Below are positions 42,865 to 52,270 of a DNA stretch of 64,000 nucleotides, piece after piece; the stretch's first letter is position 1; every line of letters starts with the position of its first letter. The position numbers and the translations under genes are program-made. The stretch comes from JAAYAY01 sp964563135 (GTDB taxonomy: Bacteria > Planctomycetota > Planctomycetia > Pirellulales > Thermoguttaceae), in assembly GCA_964563135.1 (NCBI GenBank), contig CAZLWV010000020.1, positions 1 through 64,000 on the forward strand. The letters run 5' to 3'. The notes under the pieces are model-generated. The model saw nothing but the letters and a program-made list of their open reading frames with translations, was not told the origin of the DNA and did not search any database.

Positions 42865-44490
42865 ATGCTCGGCAGACATTTCCGCTTCCGTTCGCTCAGC
42901 ATCGCCATCGCTGTATGGCTGATCGCCGCCGCCACCGCCTCCGTCACCTTCGCCCAAGGCAGCCTCGCCGGCCTCACCCAGTGGGAAGAAGGCCGCAGCA
43001 TGCGGGCAGGATCCAATGCCTGGATCGAAAACGACAAGTACAGCGGCGAAAACAACTTCGATCGTCCCGACCGGATCGAACCGGGCCAGACCTACGTGAT
43101 GGCCGACCTGGAAGGGCCCGGAATCATCACCCACATCTGGCTGACCTTCCTCCAGGAGCCGCACTTCTGGGTCACCGACGGGGCTGCCGATCCCAAGGAA
43201 ATGCTGCTGCGAATCTACTGGGACGGCCGCGAGAAGCCCGACGTGGAGGCGCCTGTGGGCGACTTCTTTGCCAACTGTTTTGGCAAACGCATGGAAGTGG
43301 TGAGCGTGCCGGTGATCGTCGAGGATGCGGACTCGTACAACTGCTTCTGGCACATGCCCTTCCGCAAGTCCGCTCGCATCGAGATTGTCAACCAGAGCAA
43401 CAGGCCGATCCGCAAACTCTACAACAACGTCGACTGGATCAAGAAGAAGTCGCTCCCCGAAAACACGATGTACTTCTGCGCCCAATACCGGCAGGAGTAC
43501 CCGGCCACGAGCGGCGGAAACTACCTCGTTCTCGATGCCGAAGGGAAGGGCTACTACGTCGGCACAGTCTACGCCGTCCGCACCCGCAGTCCGTCCTGGT
43601 TCGGCGAGGGGGACGAGATGATCTACATCGACGGGGAGGAGAAACCATCGATCCGCGGCACGGGCACGGAAGACTACTTCCTCTCGGCCTGGGGGCTGAA
43701 GAAGAACAGCACGCCCTATTTTGGCGTGCCCTATCTGAGCCATCCGGACGCGGTCGTCGGCCAGATGACCTGCAGCTACCGCTGGCACGTCCACGATCCG
43801 CTCGTGTTCAACACGGGCATTCGCGTGACTTTTGAGACCTTTGGCTGGATGTCGCCCGACGAAAACAAGGAGCACCGGGCCCATAGCTGGAACGAGCGTG
43901 AGGATGACTTCAGCAGCGTGGCCTTCTGGTACCAGATGGGGCCGACCAAGAAGTTCACCGAGATGCCTTCGGCCGAAGAGCGCAAGCTCCCCAGTCTGGA
44001 ACGGGTGCTCGTCTGGGGCAAGGAAGCCGTCGACGCCAGGTTCCATGGGGCCGGTGAAGCGAAGGTCCAGGAGGGCCAGCGCTATCTCGAATCGGGCAGC
44101 CAGCTCCTGTTCAAACCCGAGGGCAAAGAACAGGGTTGGGTCGAGTACACCTTCGACGTCAAGGAGAAGGAGCCGCTGCGGCTCCTTCTGGAGATGACGC
44201 GCTCCTACGACTACGGCGTCTGGCAACCCATTTTGAACGGCGTCAAGATCGGCGAGCCCATCGACTTCTACCAGCCCCAGCCTGACCTGTCGGAATTCCA
44301 CCTCATGGATTTCTGGCCCGAGCCCGGCAAGTACACCCTGCGGCTGGAATGCGTCGGTAAGAACCGCGACTCGAGCGGCTATAGCCTCGGCTGCAATTCG
44401 GTCCGCCTCCGCGAGCGCCGCCCCCGCGTCAAAGCCTTTGGCTACGACAAGGACAAGAACTGGCGCCAGGAGCAGGTCCTCTACGATTGA
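42865..44490 (+). CDS. Exported GH172 (DUF2961) family protein
   Basis: 541 residues; GGGGAG precedes the ATG at 42865 and a signal peptide is present. DUF2961 motifs are clear: GPGIITHIWLTF, WDGREKPDVEAPVGDFF, GNYLVLDAEGKGYYVGTV and GTGTEDYFLSAWG. The family was renamed GH172, with alpha-D-fructofuranosidase/arabinofuranosidase-type activities on difructose anhydride and arabinan. A C-terminal beta-domain (about 390-541) follows. The target linkage cannot be told, but furanosidase action is likely. Confidence 0.88.
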   Translation: MLGRHFRFRSLSIAIAVWLIAAATASVTFAQGSLAGLTQWEEGRSMRAGSNAWIENDKYSGENNFDRPDRIEPGQTYVMADLEGPGIITHIWLTFLQEPHFWVTDGAADPKEMLLRIYWDGREKPDVEAPVGDFFANCFGKRMEVVSVPVIVEDADSYNCFWHMPFRKSARIEIVNQSNRPIRKLYNNVDWIKKKSLPENTMYFCAQYRQEYPATSGGNYLVLDAEGKGYYVGTVYAVRTRSPSWFGEGDEMIYIDGEEKPSIRGTGTEDYFLSAWGLKKNSTPYFGVPYLSHPDAVVGQMTCSYRWHVHDPLVFNTGIRVTFETFGWMSPDENKEHRAHSWNEREDDFSSVAFWYQMGPTKKFTEMPSAEERKLPSLERVLVWGKEAVDARFHGAGEAKVQEGQRYLESGSQLLFKPEGKEQGWVEYTFDVKEKEPLRLLLEMTRSYDYGVWQPILNGVKIGEPIDFYQPQPDLSEFHLMDFWPEPGKYTLRLECVGKNRDSSGYSLGCNSVRLRERRPRVKAFGYDKDKNWRQEQVLYD

Positions 44491-44619
44491 ACCGCATGAC
44501 ATCGTCAGATGCTGGCAACTCCGGCAGACCGGCTTGGCTTGTCAACATCCCCGTGAGATACGTTCTTGATGTGGCGGGACGGGAGGCAATCCTGTCCAGC
44601 AGATCAGAAAGGTCCTGCC

Positions 44620-45810
44620 ATGGCCATGCCGCACCGCCGCCAGTTTCTGAAGCAATCCTCCGCTCTGGCCGCCGGACTGTCCGCGGGACTGGCTGCCATG
44701 TCGGCCGCAGATGCCGCCGAGCCGCACCGGCCGGATAGCCGCGGCCGTTTTCGCTATCTCGGCTGGCAGCTTGGACTGTCCTATCAGGCCTCCGCTCCCG
44801 AAGGCCGGCGTCCAGAGGAACTCCGGCAGCTTCTTCGCGAGATGCGCGACCATGGCATGAACTTCATCAGCTTCATGCTCGTCAGCTACCGGTTCTTCGA
44901 TCCCGAGCACGACGGATTCGACTGGCCCGTCCGTCGCGGGGGGCTTCTGAGCTACCGCGACGAACATTCCCTGAACGCCCGCGAGGAAACCGAGTTCCTG
45001 GGCGACATCATCCAGGAGGCCAAGGAAGCCGGTTTTCACGTCCAGCTCATGACCAACGGCGGCATCTGGAACCCCGAGCGGATCGCCAACGGTTACCCGC
45101 ACGCGCGGCCGCAGCTCGACTGGGACGGCCGTCAAACGAGTTGGGTACACTGCCCGGATATCGCCGACGGCTATCGCTGCGTGCGGGACACCCTGCTCGA
45201 TGCCCTGGAACGCTACGCCGCTCGGGGCGTGTCGAGCTATGCCATCGAATACCCGGGTTACATCGGCAACGGTTGCCTCTGCGAGGCGACGCGAGCAGCC
45301 TTTGCCGCCGAGACGGGTCAGGAGTTGACGCCTGATTGGGCCCGTGCCAGCCGCCAGCAGTTCAATCGCTGGAAAGAGCAGCACATCGGCGCGATTCTCA
45401 AGCGGCTGGTCGACGAAGTCCACACGCAAACGCCCCAAGTGGAAATCTGGCAGCACACGGCATGCACGGCCAGCGGCGGGCGGGGCCACGCACCGGATCC
45501 GCTCCGCAAGGCCGGCATCGCGGCAACCATGCCCTACCTGATGCACAGCTCCTCGCCCGATTTCTCAGGTCTCTCGAAAAACGTCGACGCCTGCTCACCC
45601 CTCCCTGCCGTGGCCCACGTCTGCGTTCGTGCCAAGCCGTTCAAAAACTACGCGATTCCGCCCAAGAACCCCGCGATGATCGGCAGGTTCTTCGACGCCG
45701 TCGAGAAGACCCAGATGGAGAACCTCGTCGGTCTCGTCTTCTTCAACGAAAGCAACGTGCCGCCGGAGAATCGCCAGGCCGTGTACGACGGAATCAAACG
45801 GTTCGTCTAG
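44620..45810 (+). CDS. Tat-exported TIM-barrel protein, glycoside-hydrolase-like
   Basis: 396 residues from the ATG at 44620 (AAAGG upstream). Leader MAMPHRRQFLKQSSALAAGL carries the twin-arginine motif RRQFLK. Body begins RYLGWQLGLSYQ and continues with HGMNFISFMLVSYRFFDPEH, AKEAGFHVQLMTNGG and SSYAIEYPGYIGNG, consistent with a barrel. E in AIEYP is a candidate catalytic residue. The family is not one I can name with certainty. It ends the plus-strand run; the region just after it holds a palindromic element. Confidence 0.65.
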   Translation: MAMPHRRQFLKQSSALAAGLSAGLAAMSAADAAEPHRPDSRGRFRYLGWQLGLSYQASAPEGRRPEELRQLLREMRDHGMNFISFMLVSYRFFDPEHDGFDWPVRRGGLLSYRDEHSLNAREETEFLGDIIQEAKEAGFHVQLMTNGGIWNPERIANGYPHARPQLDWDGRQTSWVHCPDIADGYRCVRDTLLDALERYAARGVSSYAIEYPGYIGNGCLCEATRAAFAAETGQELTPDWARASRQQFNRWKEQHIGAILKRLVDEVHTQTPQVEIWQHTACTASGGRGHAPDPLRKAGIAATMPYLMHSSSPDFSGLSKNVDACSPLPAVAHVCVRAKPFKNYAIPPKNPAMIGRFFDAVEKTQMENLVGLVFFNESNVPPENRQAVYDGIKRFV

Positions 45811-46053
45811 TCCTCGTTGGAGTCCAGCCTTTGGGCTGTCTGAGGGATGACTGCAAAGCCACGTAACGGTGCAGCGCTCCTCTTCAGCGAAGCACTCCAG
45901 TTCCTGGATTCCTTGGCGCAACTTATGTTTCGGACGCGACTCCTGGAGATACCTCCATCCTCCCAGTCCCAGAGCAACCAGGACGGACAGCCCCAGCAGC
46001 GCCCGAAGTCGGGACTGATACCACTGAAGTTGTCTTTTGCAGGTCTGGCTCAT
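45811..46053 (-). pseudogene. Fragment of a small membrane-anchored protein
   Basis: On the minus strand from the ATG at 46053: MSQTCKRQLQWYQSRLRALL, then LSVLVALGLGGWRYLQESRP. This is the well-known planctomycete N-terminal pattern (WYQ-RLR-LL followed by one membrane helix), but the protein ends in repeat sequence after about 70 residues and the frame then runs antisense over the plus-strand gene. It starts 5 bases after the 46059 stop. Broken gene or intact miniprotein cannot be decided. Confidence 0.38.
45819..45844. repeat. Palindromic intergenic element, left copy
   Basis: GGAGTCCAGCCTTTGGGCTG followed by TCTGAG. The core CAGCC-TTTG-GGCTG is a short stem. A second, inverted element with the shared CTGGACTCC end occurs at 46058-46079. 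The pair flanks the small membrane-protein fragment. Such AGTCCAGCCTTnnGGCT elements are widespread intergenic repeats, from general knowledge. Confidence 0.5.
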
Positions 46054-46057
46054 GCTC

Positions 46058-46079
46058 CTCAGGCTGAAGCCTGGACTCC
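46058..46079. repeat. Palindromic intergenic element, right copy
   Basis: CTCAGGCTGAAGCCTGGACTCC contains the perfect stem AGGCT-GA-AGCCT. Its right part overlaps the 3' end of the minus-strand gene and supplies that gene's last residues and stop. It is inverted relative to 45819-45844. Confidence 0.5.
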
Positions 46080-47588
46080 AGCTTTCCGCCGCAGAATCAG
46101 CAGTGAACGTGGCGGGATGTCCCAGCGGCTCTGGGGTTGCAGCGCGAGGGCCTCGGTCGGCACGTACTTGTCGGCGGTCGTCACTACGGCGGCGGCCTCC
46201 GTGTAATTGGCCAGCACTACGTAGAACTCTTGATTGGCAAACACCGAGGCCACCACACCTTTTGGGAGCGGCTGCGTGAATAGGTCTGAGTCGCCGATCT
46301 CGAGCCAGGCCCAGGTCCCTTCCTCAACCATCGGCAGGTACTGCGCCAGCCAACGGGCGTGAGTTGGCCGGGCTTGAGGACGCCCCGGCTGAGAATCCCA
46401 CCAGCCGTAGCTGTATGGGCCCTCGGGATGGGCCTGGTAGTACTTCCAGATCGCCCGGCAATGCCGCGTCCAGAAGCACTTCTCCTCCGGCGGGTAGTCG
46501 ATGCCCGGAATTACGGCGCGCTCGCCCGTGAACGGACGCCCGGCCAGGAGCACCGGAAACTGCATGTAGGGGATCGCATGGAGGTACAGCTCGTCCTCAT
46601 TGGCGATCGTGGCGCGACTCATGTCCAGACACGGAACGACGTACGGCGGATGGTTCTTCACCTCCTCCCGCAGCTTGTCCCCTTGCCGGCCACCTTCGCC
46701 GACCCAGAGGTAATCGTACACCTTCAAGTCGGTGCTGGGACATCGCGCGCCGCCGCGATGCACCTTGACCACACCGCCGCGACGATGCACCTCGGCGTAA
46801 ATCATCGCCAACAGATCAGCCAAAGCTCCGTCGTTTTCAGCCGTTTCCTGGAACGCCAGCACCTGGTCGCCCGTGGCCTCGCCGGACAGGTCCGGCGGCT
46901 GGCGATAGCCAAGGTCATTGTAGATGCCGTCGACACCGTACTGGTCCAGAATCCGAACAACGTGCTTCAAGTAGTAGGCTCGCCATCCGGGGCTGGCCGG
47001 CGAACAGTGGGCATAGCGGAAGTAGATCTCCACCAAGGGGCGGTCGTCCGCATCGGTCCACTCTTCACGGAAATCGGGGTCGGTCTTCTCGAAGTAGCCG
47101 CTCGAAGCGTACACGATCAGCTTCATACCGCGACGGTGAACCATCTCGACAAACCGGTGGAAACCGGCCGGGTTCAGCGCGTCGAGCTTGTGGGAGCCGA
47201 AGAGCCGTTGCGAATCGTTCCACTCTTCGTGGACATGAATCAAACGGATGCCGTGGTCCCGGAGCGAATCGAGTTCCCGCTCGTCCCAGTCGTCGGGATC
47301 CCAGGGCTTGCGGCAGGGATACTCGCCCAAATTGTAACAGCACTGTCCGGGCAAGTAGCTGGCAATCAGGTGCTTCCTCATGCACGTGCGGATGCCGCGT
47401 TCGGCCAGCCGGATGTTCTCAAGCCGGTTTCGGTGTTCGGTACCCGTGTACTCAGCCAGCACGGCAGGAACCGCAGATCGAACCTGGGGGGCTCGAGCCC
47501 CTGCAGTGGCCGCTGCCGAGACTCGGTCGACGACCGTTCCGGCCGTGGCGGCAGCGGCACTCGCTTTCAAGAAGTCGCGTCTCTGCAT
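46059..47588 (-). CDS. Tat-exported TIM-barrel protein, alpha-galactosidase/melibiase-like
   Basis: 509 residues from the ATG at 47588, which sits 6 bases after AGGAGG; an ATG three bases upstream is too close. Leader MQRRDFLKASAAAAT has the twin-arginine motif. The barrel carries WDPDDWDERELDSLRDHGI, YGVDGIYNDLGYRQ (Asp of YNDLG a likely catalytic acid) and VVKVHRGGARCPS. A C-terminal beta-domain (VLANYTEAAAVVT) follows. Last gene of a four-gene minus-strand group; 22 bases after the UROD-like gene. The family is glycosidase-like but the number cannot be fixed. Confidence 0.7.
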   Translation of the reverse strand: MQRRDFLKASAAAATAGTVVDRVSAAATAGARAPQVRSAVPAVLAEYTGTEHRNRLENIRLAERGIRTCMRKHLIASYLPGQCCYNLGEYPCRKPWDPDDWDERELDSLRDHGIRLIHVHEEWNDSQRLFGSHKLDALNPAGFHRFVEMVHRRGMKLIVYASSGYFEKTDPDFREEWTDADDRPLVEIYFRYAHCSPASPGWRAYYLKHVVRILDQYGVDGIYNDLGYRQPPDLSGEATGDQVLAFQETAENDGALADLLAMIYAEVHRRGGVVKVHRGGARCPSTDLKVYDYLWVGEGGRQGDKLREEVKNHPPYVVPCLDMSRATIANEDELYLHAIPYMQFPVLLAGRPFTGERAVIPGIDYPPEEKCFWTRHCRAIWKYYQAHPEGPYSYGWWDSQPGRPQARPTHARWLAQYLPMVEEGTWAWLEIGDSDLFTQPLPKGVVASVFANQEFYVVLANYTEAAAVVTTADKYVPTEALALQPQSRWDIPPRSLLILRRKAGVQASA

Positions 47589-47613
47589 CATGTCCCTCCT
47601 GCCTGTCAGGCCA

Positions 47614-48696
47614 TCAAACCCGATACCCCCTCACCCGTTCCATCAGCCCATTCGCCTCGTCCACGTCGGGTACTCCGCTGACTTGATAAAGCACTCCCCC
47701 CGGCAATTCGTGCCGGTCAAGCCTCGCCGCGAACGCTTCGTGCGGCACTTGGACCACCAGCGGCATGTCCCCTGTCCGCTGTTGAATCTCGCCGAGCACG
47801 TCGAACGCCTTGGGAAACCCGCGATCGTCCCCCAGGAAGATCGCCTTGAGACCCGCAAAGCTGGACACGGCTTCCAGGAGGTGACGGCCGTTGCCATGGA
47901 TGTGGACCACACCGCCGTCGAACTGGCGGAAGATACGTTCGACGGGCCCTCGGCCCCATTCCTCCAGCGTATCGACCGACGTCATGTGGAACGGATCGAC
48001 GCTCTCCGAAATGATCCGCCCCGGGATCCACTGGACCATGTTGCTGCACGTTCCCTCTTCTGGCCCCGTCGTGTTCTCAAAGAACGCCGACTGGACCGCC
48101 ACGTTGATTTCGAAGGCCAGCTTGATCGCCCGGCGCACCTCGTCCGCATGCTCGTACAGGCTCAGGTAAGTCTCCGTGGCCCCGACCAGTTCGAAAACGA
48201 AGTTCAGCCCGTCGATCAGGATGAAGTGGCTTATGCCAAACTTGCCCGCCGCCCCTTCGGTGAAAATGCGGAGCTGGTTCAGATATCGAGTGAACCACGG
48301 ATGGGAGCGGTCCATCCGCAACCGGTCCAGCTCCGACCAGCTCTTCAGGATCGGTGCGACCATCGAGGAAATCCAGCCCGTCTCCGGATGGGCCATGAAC
48401 TGCACCTCGCCTCCCAGCAGGCCGCCGTAAAGTCCCTGGTCCATTTCGCTCAGGTAGGCACCGGGCACGGAATCGTCTTCGACGCCGGCCCTCTCCGCGA
48501 AATAGCGGTTCCAGAAGGCGATCCGCCCGGACGGGTCCGGCGCCTCGCAGTAACCTTCCGCATATCGGGCCTGGAACTCGGCAATCGCCCGGCTGGGCGT
48601 TTCCGTCACGGCAAAGATCCGGTCCTGTGCCCGCCGCTCGTAAAGCCGGCGGAGCCCGGGCAGCACGTCATTCAGGATTGGCTTGTAGGCAAACAT
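47614..48696 (-). CDS. Uroporphyrinogen-decarboxylase-like family protein
   Basis: 360 residues from the ATG at 48696 (codons 5' of it lie in a frame overlapping the previous gene's end). The fold fits the UROD/MtaA-like superfamily: YLSEMDQGLYGGLLGGEVQF, VVHIHGNGRHLLEAVSSFAG, KAIFLGDDRGFPKAFDVL and a C-terminal VSGVPDVDEANGLMERV. HIHGNG resembles the H-x-H/DGD-type active-site strand in these barrels. No signal peptide, so it is cytosolic amid exported proteins. Planctomycetes carry many such paralogues, and methyltransferase or decarboxylase roles outside haem synthesis are suspected. Confidence 0.72.
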   Translation of the reverse strand: MFAYKPILNDVLPGLRRLYERRAQDRIFAVTETPSRAIAEFQARYAEGYCEAPDPSGRIAFWNRYFAERAGVEDDSVPGAYLSEMDQGLYGGLLGGEVQFMAHPETGWISSMVAPILKSWSELDRLRMDRSHPWFTRYLNQLRIFTEGAAGKFGISHFILIDGLNFVFELVGATETYLSLYEHADEVRRAIKLAFEINVAVQSAFFENTTGPEEGTCSNMVQWIPGRIISESVDPFHMTSVDTLEEWGRGPVERIFRQFDGGVVHIHGNGRHLLEAVSSFAGLKAIFLGDDRGFPKAFDVLGEIQQRTGDMPLVVQVPHEAFAARLDRHELPGGVLYQVSGVPDVDEANGLMERVRGYRV

Positions 48697-48736
48697 CTTC
48701 GTCCCGTTCAGAATCCAGCAGGCCCGTTGCCGCGAA

Positions 48737-50785
48737 TCACTCTGTCGCCACCGCTTCAATCATCACCATCTCCAGCGGCTTCAGCTTGAACTCGTATTTC
48801 TGTCCGGCATCCAGCCGCTCGGGAATACCTCGAACACCTTCCGACCAGGGAGCGGCAATTCGAAAACTGCCCGATGGGCTGGGAAGCTCCAGGGCTTCTG
48901 CCAGGCTGAGCGAAATCGACTGCGGTTTATCGGCCGGATTCCGCAGGGTGAGAATCCCTTTCCGGGGCGACCAGGCCCCGTAGCCGTAGACCTCCGCCTT
49001 GCCGGGGTCGCCTCCGACCCAGTGGACGTCGACGAGCACGTCGGCGTTCTCCCGCGACCAGCGGGCGCACTCGGCCAGCACGTCCCAGGCCTCGTCGGTC
49101 ATTCGCGCGGGGGTCACGTAGAGTTCCAGAAGCTGCGTGCCTCCGGCAAAGGCCATGCGGATTTCGTCGGGAAGGTCCTTCACGTCGCCCACCATCTTGC
49201 CCGCCGCACCCAGTTCGGCCTGGCAGAGGCTCACGATCATCAGTGAATTCAAGGGATAGAGCGGCGCCCGATCGACGATCATTTGCCGCACGAACATGTC
49301 GCGGTAGGTAATCGATTTCTCCCGCATGGAGCCGACCCCGTGAAAACCCAGGTCGTCGCCGTTTCGCCACACCGAGTCGCCATACCAGAGCCAGTAGGGA
49401 GAGGGCCAGGTGCCGGTCGTGATGCTCAGGTAGACGTCGGGACGCAACTGGCGCAGCTCCCCGGTGAGCTTGAGCAGAGCCTCCACGTCGGCGCCGAACT
49501 CGTTGTCCGCCCCCGGCGAGCCAAGCCCCTGCCCGATCCCGTCGAACTTGAAGTAGTTGGCACCGTACTTGGAGATCATTTCCTTGCAGGAGTCGGCGTA
49601 ACGGGCGTAGTAGGTCGGACCGGCCAGCGAGAAGCCGCGCAAGTTCGTCTCAAAGCCCTGGGTCTTGCCGTACTCGAGCCGGTCAGCCTTCGCCTGCCCA
49701 TAGCCCCCCCAGGGTGAAAGCCAGACGCCGATCGACGAGTCCTGCTCCTGCGCCGCCTTCTGGTGTGGCCCGAACCCATTGGGAAAACCGTCGTGGAACT
49801 TCCATAGCGTCTTGGGGTCGTCCCAGCCGTCGTCGAAGACAAAACTGTCCAGCGGCACGCCCCGCTTCTGGTACATCTCACGGCCAAAATGCTCGATGAC
49901 CGCCAGGCACTTTGCCTCGTCCATTCGCCGGTCCGGCCAGGCGATGTCCCACCAGGAATTGTAGTGGAGAAACAGCCGATAAGGGCGCGCCCGCTGACGC
50001 TCGAGGTCGAAGAGAAACGCCCGTCGCAACTGGCCCGGCGGAGCAACTCCCACCACGGCCCTCCGCGTCCACCCGTCGGCCGATTCCACCCCGCCGCGAT
50101 ACCGCGCCCTGCATTGAAGGCGGCTATCGGCCACCCGGTTGTCGGCCAGCGGATGCTCACAGGCGAAGTACACGTTGCCGGCGACCACGGGCGAGCCGCT
50201 CACCGTGCCGGCAACATGCGCCTCCACGTGGTCGGCCTCCAGGACGATCGCGCCCTCGAGGTTGGCGGGAGTCTGTCTCGGCGCGATCGCCAGCTCGGTG
50301 CGGACCGCGTTGGAGTGGTCGCGGAGTTCGGCACTCCAGAGAATATCGAGTTGATCGTCGGCCGATGCCAGCCGCATGCTCGCCCGCCAGCCGGGCTGGT
50401 GCAACGCGGCCCGGACTGCCTTCTCGTCCGGTTCCAGCCGGGCCAGCTTCAACTCCTCCGCCACCTGCAGCGCGGAGGCTGCCAGTTGCCGTCCTCCCGC
50501 CAACTCGATGCGGAACGCCTCGGCCGCCTGGGGCCGAAGAACCTGCCGGGCGATCCGGTCCTCGATCCGAAGCAGGCGAAACTCCCCCTGTGCCACCCGC
50601 CACGTCACGGAGAGCACGGCATTCTCCAGAACGAGCTGCCCGTCGGCCAACCTGGCCGCGGCTGTTCCGGGCTCGGGGCCCGGGAACTCCACCGCCGCTG
50701 CCGACTCGGGCAGCGACCAGACACACACCACGGCAGCCGCCATGGCCACGGTGACGACAACTCCCCTGCGCTGTCTTGCCGGCAT
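48737..50785 (-). CDS. Exported alpha-galactosidase-like glycoside hydrolase (clan GH-D, GH36-like)
   Basis: 682 residues with a signal peptide. After an N-terminal beta-sandwich (about 30-260), the barrel has FVFDDGWDDPKT, IGVWLSPWGGYG, YFKFDGIGQG (nucleophile D415) and WRNGDDLGFHG (acid/base D477 or D478), the pattern of GH27/GH36/GH-D enzymes. A C-terminal beta-domain (LTLRNPADKPQSIS) follows. It should hydrolyse alpha-galactosyl or related linkages outside the cytoplasm. 40 bases separate it from the UROD-like gene downstream and 80 from the phosphoesterase upstream. Confidence 0.82.
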   Translation of the reverse strand: MPARQRRGVVVTVAMAAAVVCVWSLPESAAAVEFPGPEPGTAAARLADGQLVLENAVLSVTWRVAQGEFRLLRIEDRIARQVLRPQAAEAFRIELAGGRQLAASALQVAEELKLARLEPDEKAVRAALHQPGWRASMRLASADDQLDILWSAELRDHSNAVRTELAIAPRQTPANLEGAIVLEADHVEAHVAGTVSGSPVVAGNVYFACEHPLADNRVADSRLQCRARYRGGVESADGWTRRAVVGVAPPGQLRRAFLFDLERQRARPYRLFLHYNSWWDIAWPDRRMDEAKCLAVIEHFGREMYQKRGVPLDSFVFDDGWDDPKTLWKFHDGFPNGFGPHQKAAQEQDSSIGVWLSPWGGYGQAKADRLEYGKTQGFETNLRGFSLAGPTYYARYADSCKEMISKYGANYFKFDGIGQGLGSPGADNEFGADVEALLKLTGELRQLRPDVYLSITTGTWPSPYWLWYGDSVWRNGDDLGFHGVGSMREKSITYRDMFVRQMIVDRAPLYPLNSLMIVSLCQAELGAAGKMVGDVKDLPDEIRMAFAGGTQLLELYVTPARMTDEAWDVLAECARWSRENADVLVDVHWVGGDPGKAEVYGYGAWSPRKGILTLRNPADKPQSISLSLAEALELPSPSGSFRIAAPWSEGVRGIPERLDAGQKYEFKLKPLEMVMIEAVATE

Positions 50786-50865
50786 ACAATCCCCTTTCCG
50801 AGACTTCAGCCACCTGAAGCAACGGTCCCGATTGTATGCGGCCGCACCCGTCTCTGGCTACACCC

Positions 50866-51771
50866 CTACCGCCAGGCAAGTTCCAGCGGCCGGCCGTGGG
50901 CTTCGTGGGAAGTGTCCAGGCACTGGAGCGTCAGGCGGAGGCCGTCGGGCCGTAGCTGGGCATCGGCCCAGCCTCGGGGCTGCTTCGCATCGAACAGCCA
51001 CGCCAAAGCCGCAAGATTCACCAGGTGCAGCCCGTCGACCCGGGCGTGCTCCCAGCGATGGCTGTGGCCGAAGATGAAGGCTTTCACCCGTTTGCGCGGC
51101 AGGATCACCTTGTAGAATTCTTCGGTATCGAGCAGTGCGCTCTTGAGCATGTCTTCATTGCCTTCGACGAGCGGATAATGGTGTGCCACCAGGAGCGCCG
51201 GCTTTTCCGGACGCCGATCGAGCTGGTCGGCCAGCCACTGGAGCTGCAGCGCACCCATTCTTCCCGGAGTCGAGTTCGTCTTGTCGAGCGAGTCGAGTAT
51301 GAACCAGTCGGCATGGGGGGCCTCGATAAGCCTCACATGCCGGCCCGGAACTGGAGCCGGAACGACCTGCTGATCGGGAAATACTTCCCAAAAACTCTCC
51401 CGGTTGTCGTGATTACCCATTGCCAGCACGATCGGCATCGCAATGGGGGCCGCCAGCTTCCTCAATTGCTGGTAATCGCCCGTCTCCCCACTGTTGAATG
51501 CGCAATCCCCCGCCACAATCACCCCCGCGGGGCGCCAGTCGACACCCAGATACTCGCCTCGTGCCTGTTCGAAAGTCTGGGTGGGATAGATCTGGCGAGC
51601 CACCTTCTCGGAATCCTCGGAGATATGAATGTCGGCCAGGAGCACGAAACGGTTGGGATCGACCGGCGCGTCGGCAGACCAGAGCCGTCCTTGAAGCAGC
51701 AAAGAGGCGACTCCAGCCCCCAGGGAACCGGCAAGCATCTCACGACGGGTAATCTTCCGGGCCAACACCAT
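50866..51771 (-). CDS. Tat-exported calcineurin-like metallophosphoesterase
   Basis: 301 residues from the ATG at 51771 (GGAG nine bases upstream). Leader MVLARKITRREMLAGSLGAG is a twin-arginine signal. The phosphoesterase motifs are complete: LLADIHIS (D47, H49), VIVAGDC, MGNHDNR, VAHHYPL and FGHSHRW. A dimetal phosphomono- or diesterase in the periplasm is expected. First gene of the four-gene minus-strand group with GH36-like, UROD-like and melibiase-like genes. Confidence 0.86.
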   Translation of the reverse strand: MVLARKITRREMLAGSLGAGVASLLLQGRLWSADAPVDPNRFVLLADIHISEDSEKVARQIYPTQTFEQARGEYLGVDWRPAGVIVAGDCAFNSGETGDYQQLRKLAAPIAMPIVLAMGNHDNRESFWEVFPDQQVVPAPVPGRHVRLIEAPHADWFILDSLDKTNSTPGRMGALQLQWLADQLDRRPEKPALLVAHHYPLVEGNEDMLKSALLDTEEFYKVILPRKRVKAFIFGHSHRWEHARVDGLHLVNLAALAWLFDAKQPRGWADAQLRPDGLRLTLQCLDTSHEAHGRPLELAWR

Positions 51772-52270
51772 GGTCAGTATCTCCAACGAGTTCGGGTGCA
51801 CGATGGCTGCGGTAGGTCTAACGGGGCAGCCGCGGGACCCCTTGGCTCCGCGACGCCGGACGAAACAATAGACTATTATTGACGGTCGGCCCTCGCGATT
51901 CCATACTGAGAACCAGTCCCAAATCCGCGAGCAGGGACTCCCCGCCGGGAACCGTTGCCGCGGTATCCGTGCTTCTGGGATCGACACCGGAATTCCCGCC
52001 TCAACGGACCCGCCGATTCCCCACCGCGTTTCCGGGCTGCTGACAAGACCAACGATCGTGCATACCCAAGCCCTTGAGAGGCTTCCGCTGTTTGCCGGGG
52101 CTCTCTGCGCTGTTCGGAACTGAAGTATCCCACAAATGTCGTACGAGTTCCGCCGCAAGGGTGATCCGCCGCTCGCCCCGTCTGCCACAACCGCGCATCG
52201 GAGCGGCACAGGATCCGGCCAGTCTGTCCAACCAAGAATCTGTGAGAACATCCAACACAAGGATTATTCC
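51772..52270. other. Divergent intergenic region
   Basis: 499 bases between the metallophosphoesterase and alkaline phosphatase genes. No recognisable gene or element. AAGGA of the phosphatase sits at the right end. No Pho-box was recognised by eye. Confidence 0.55.
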
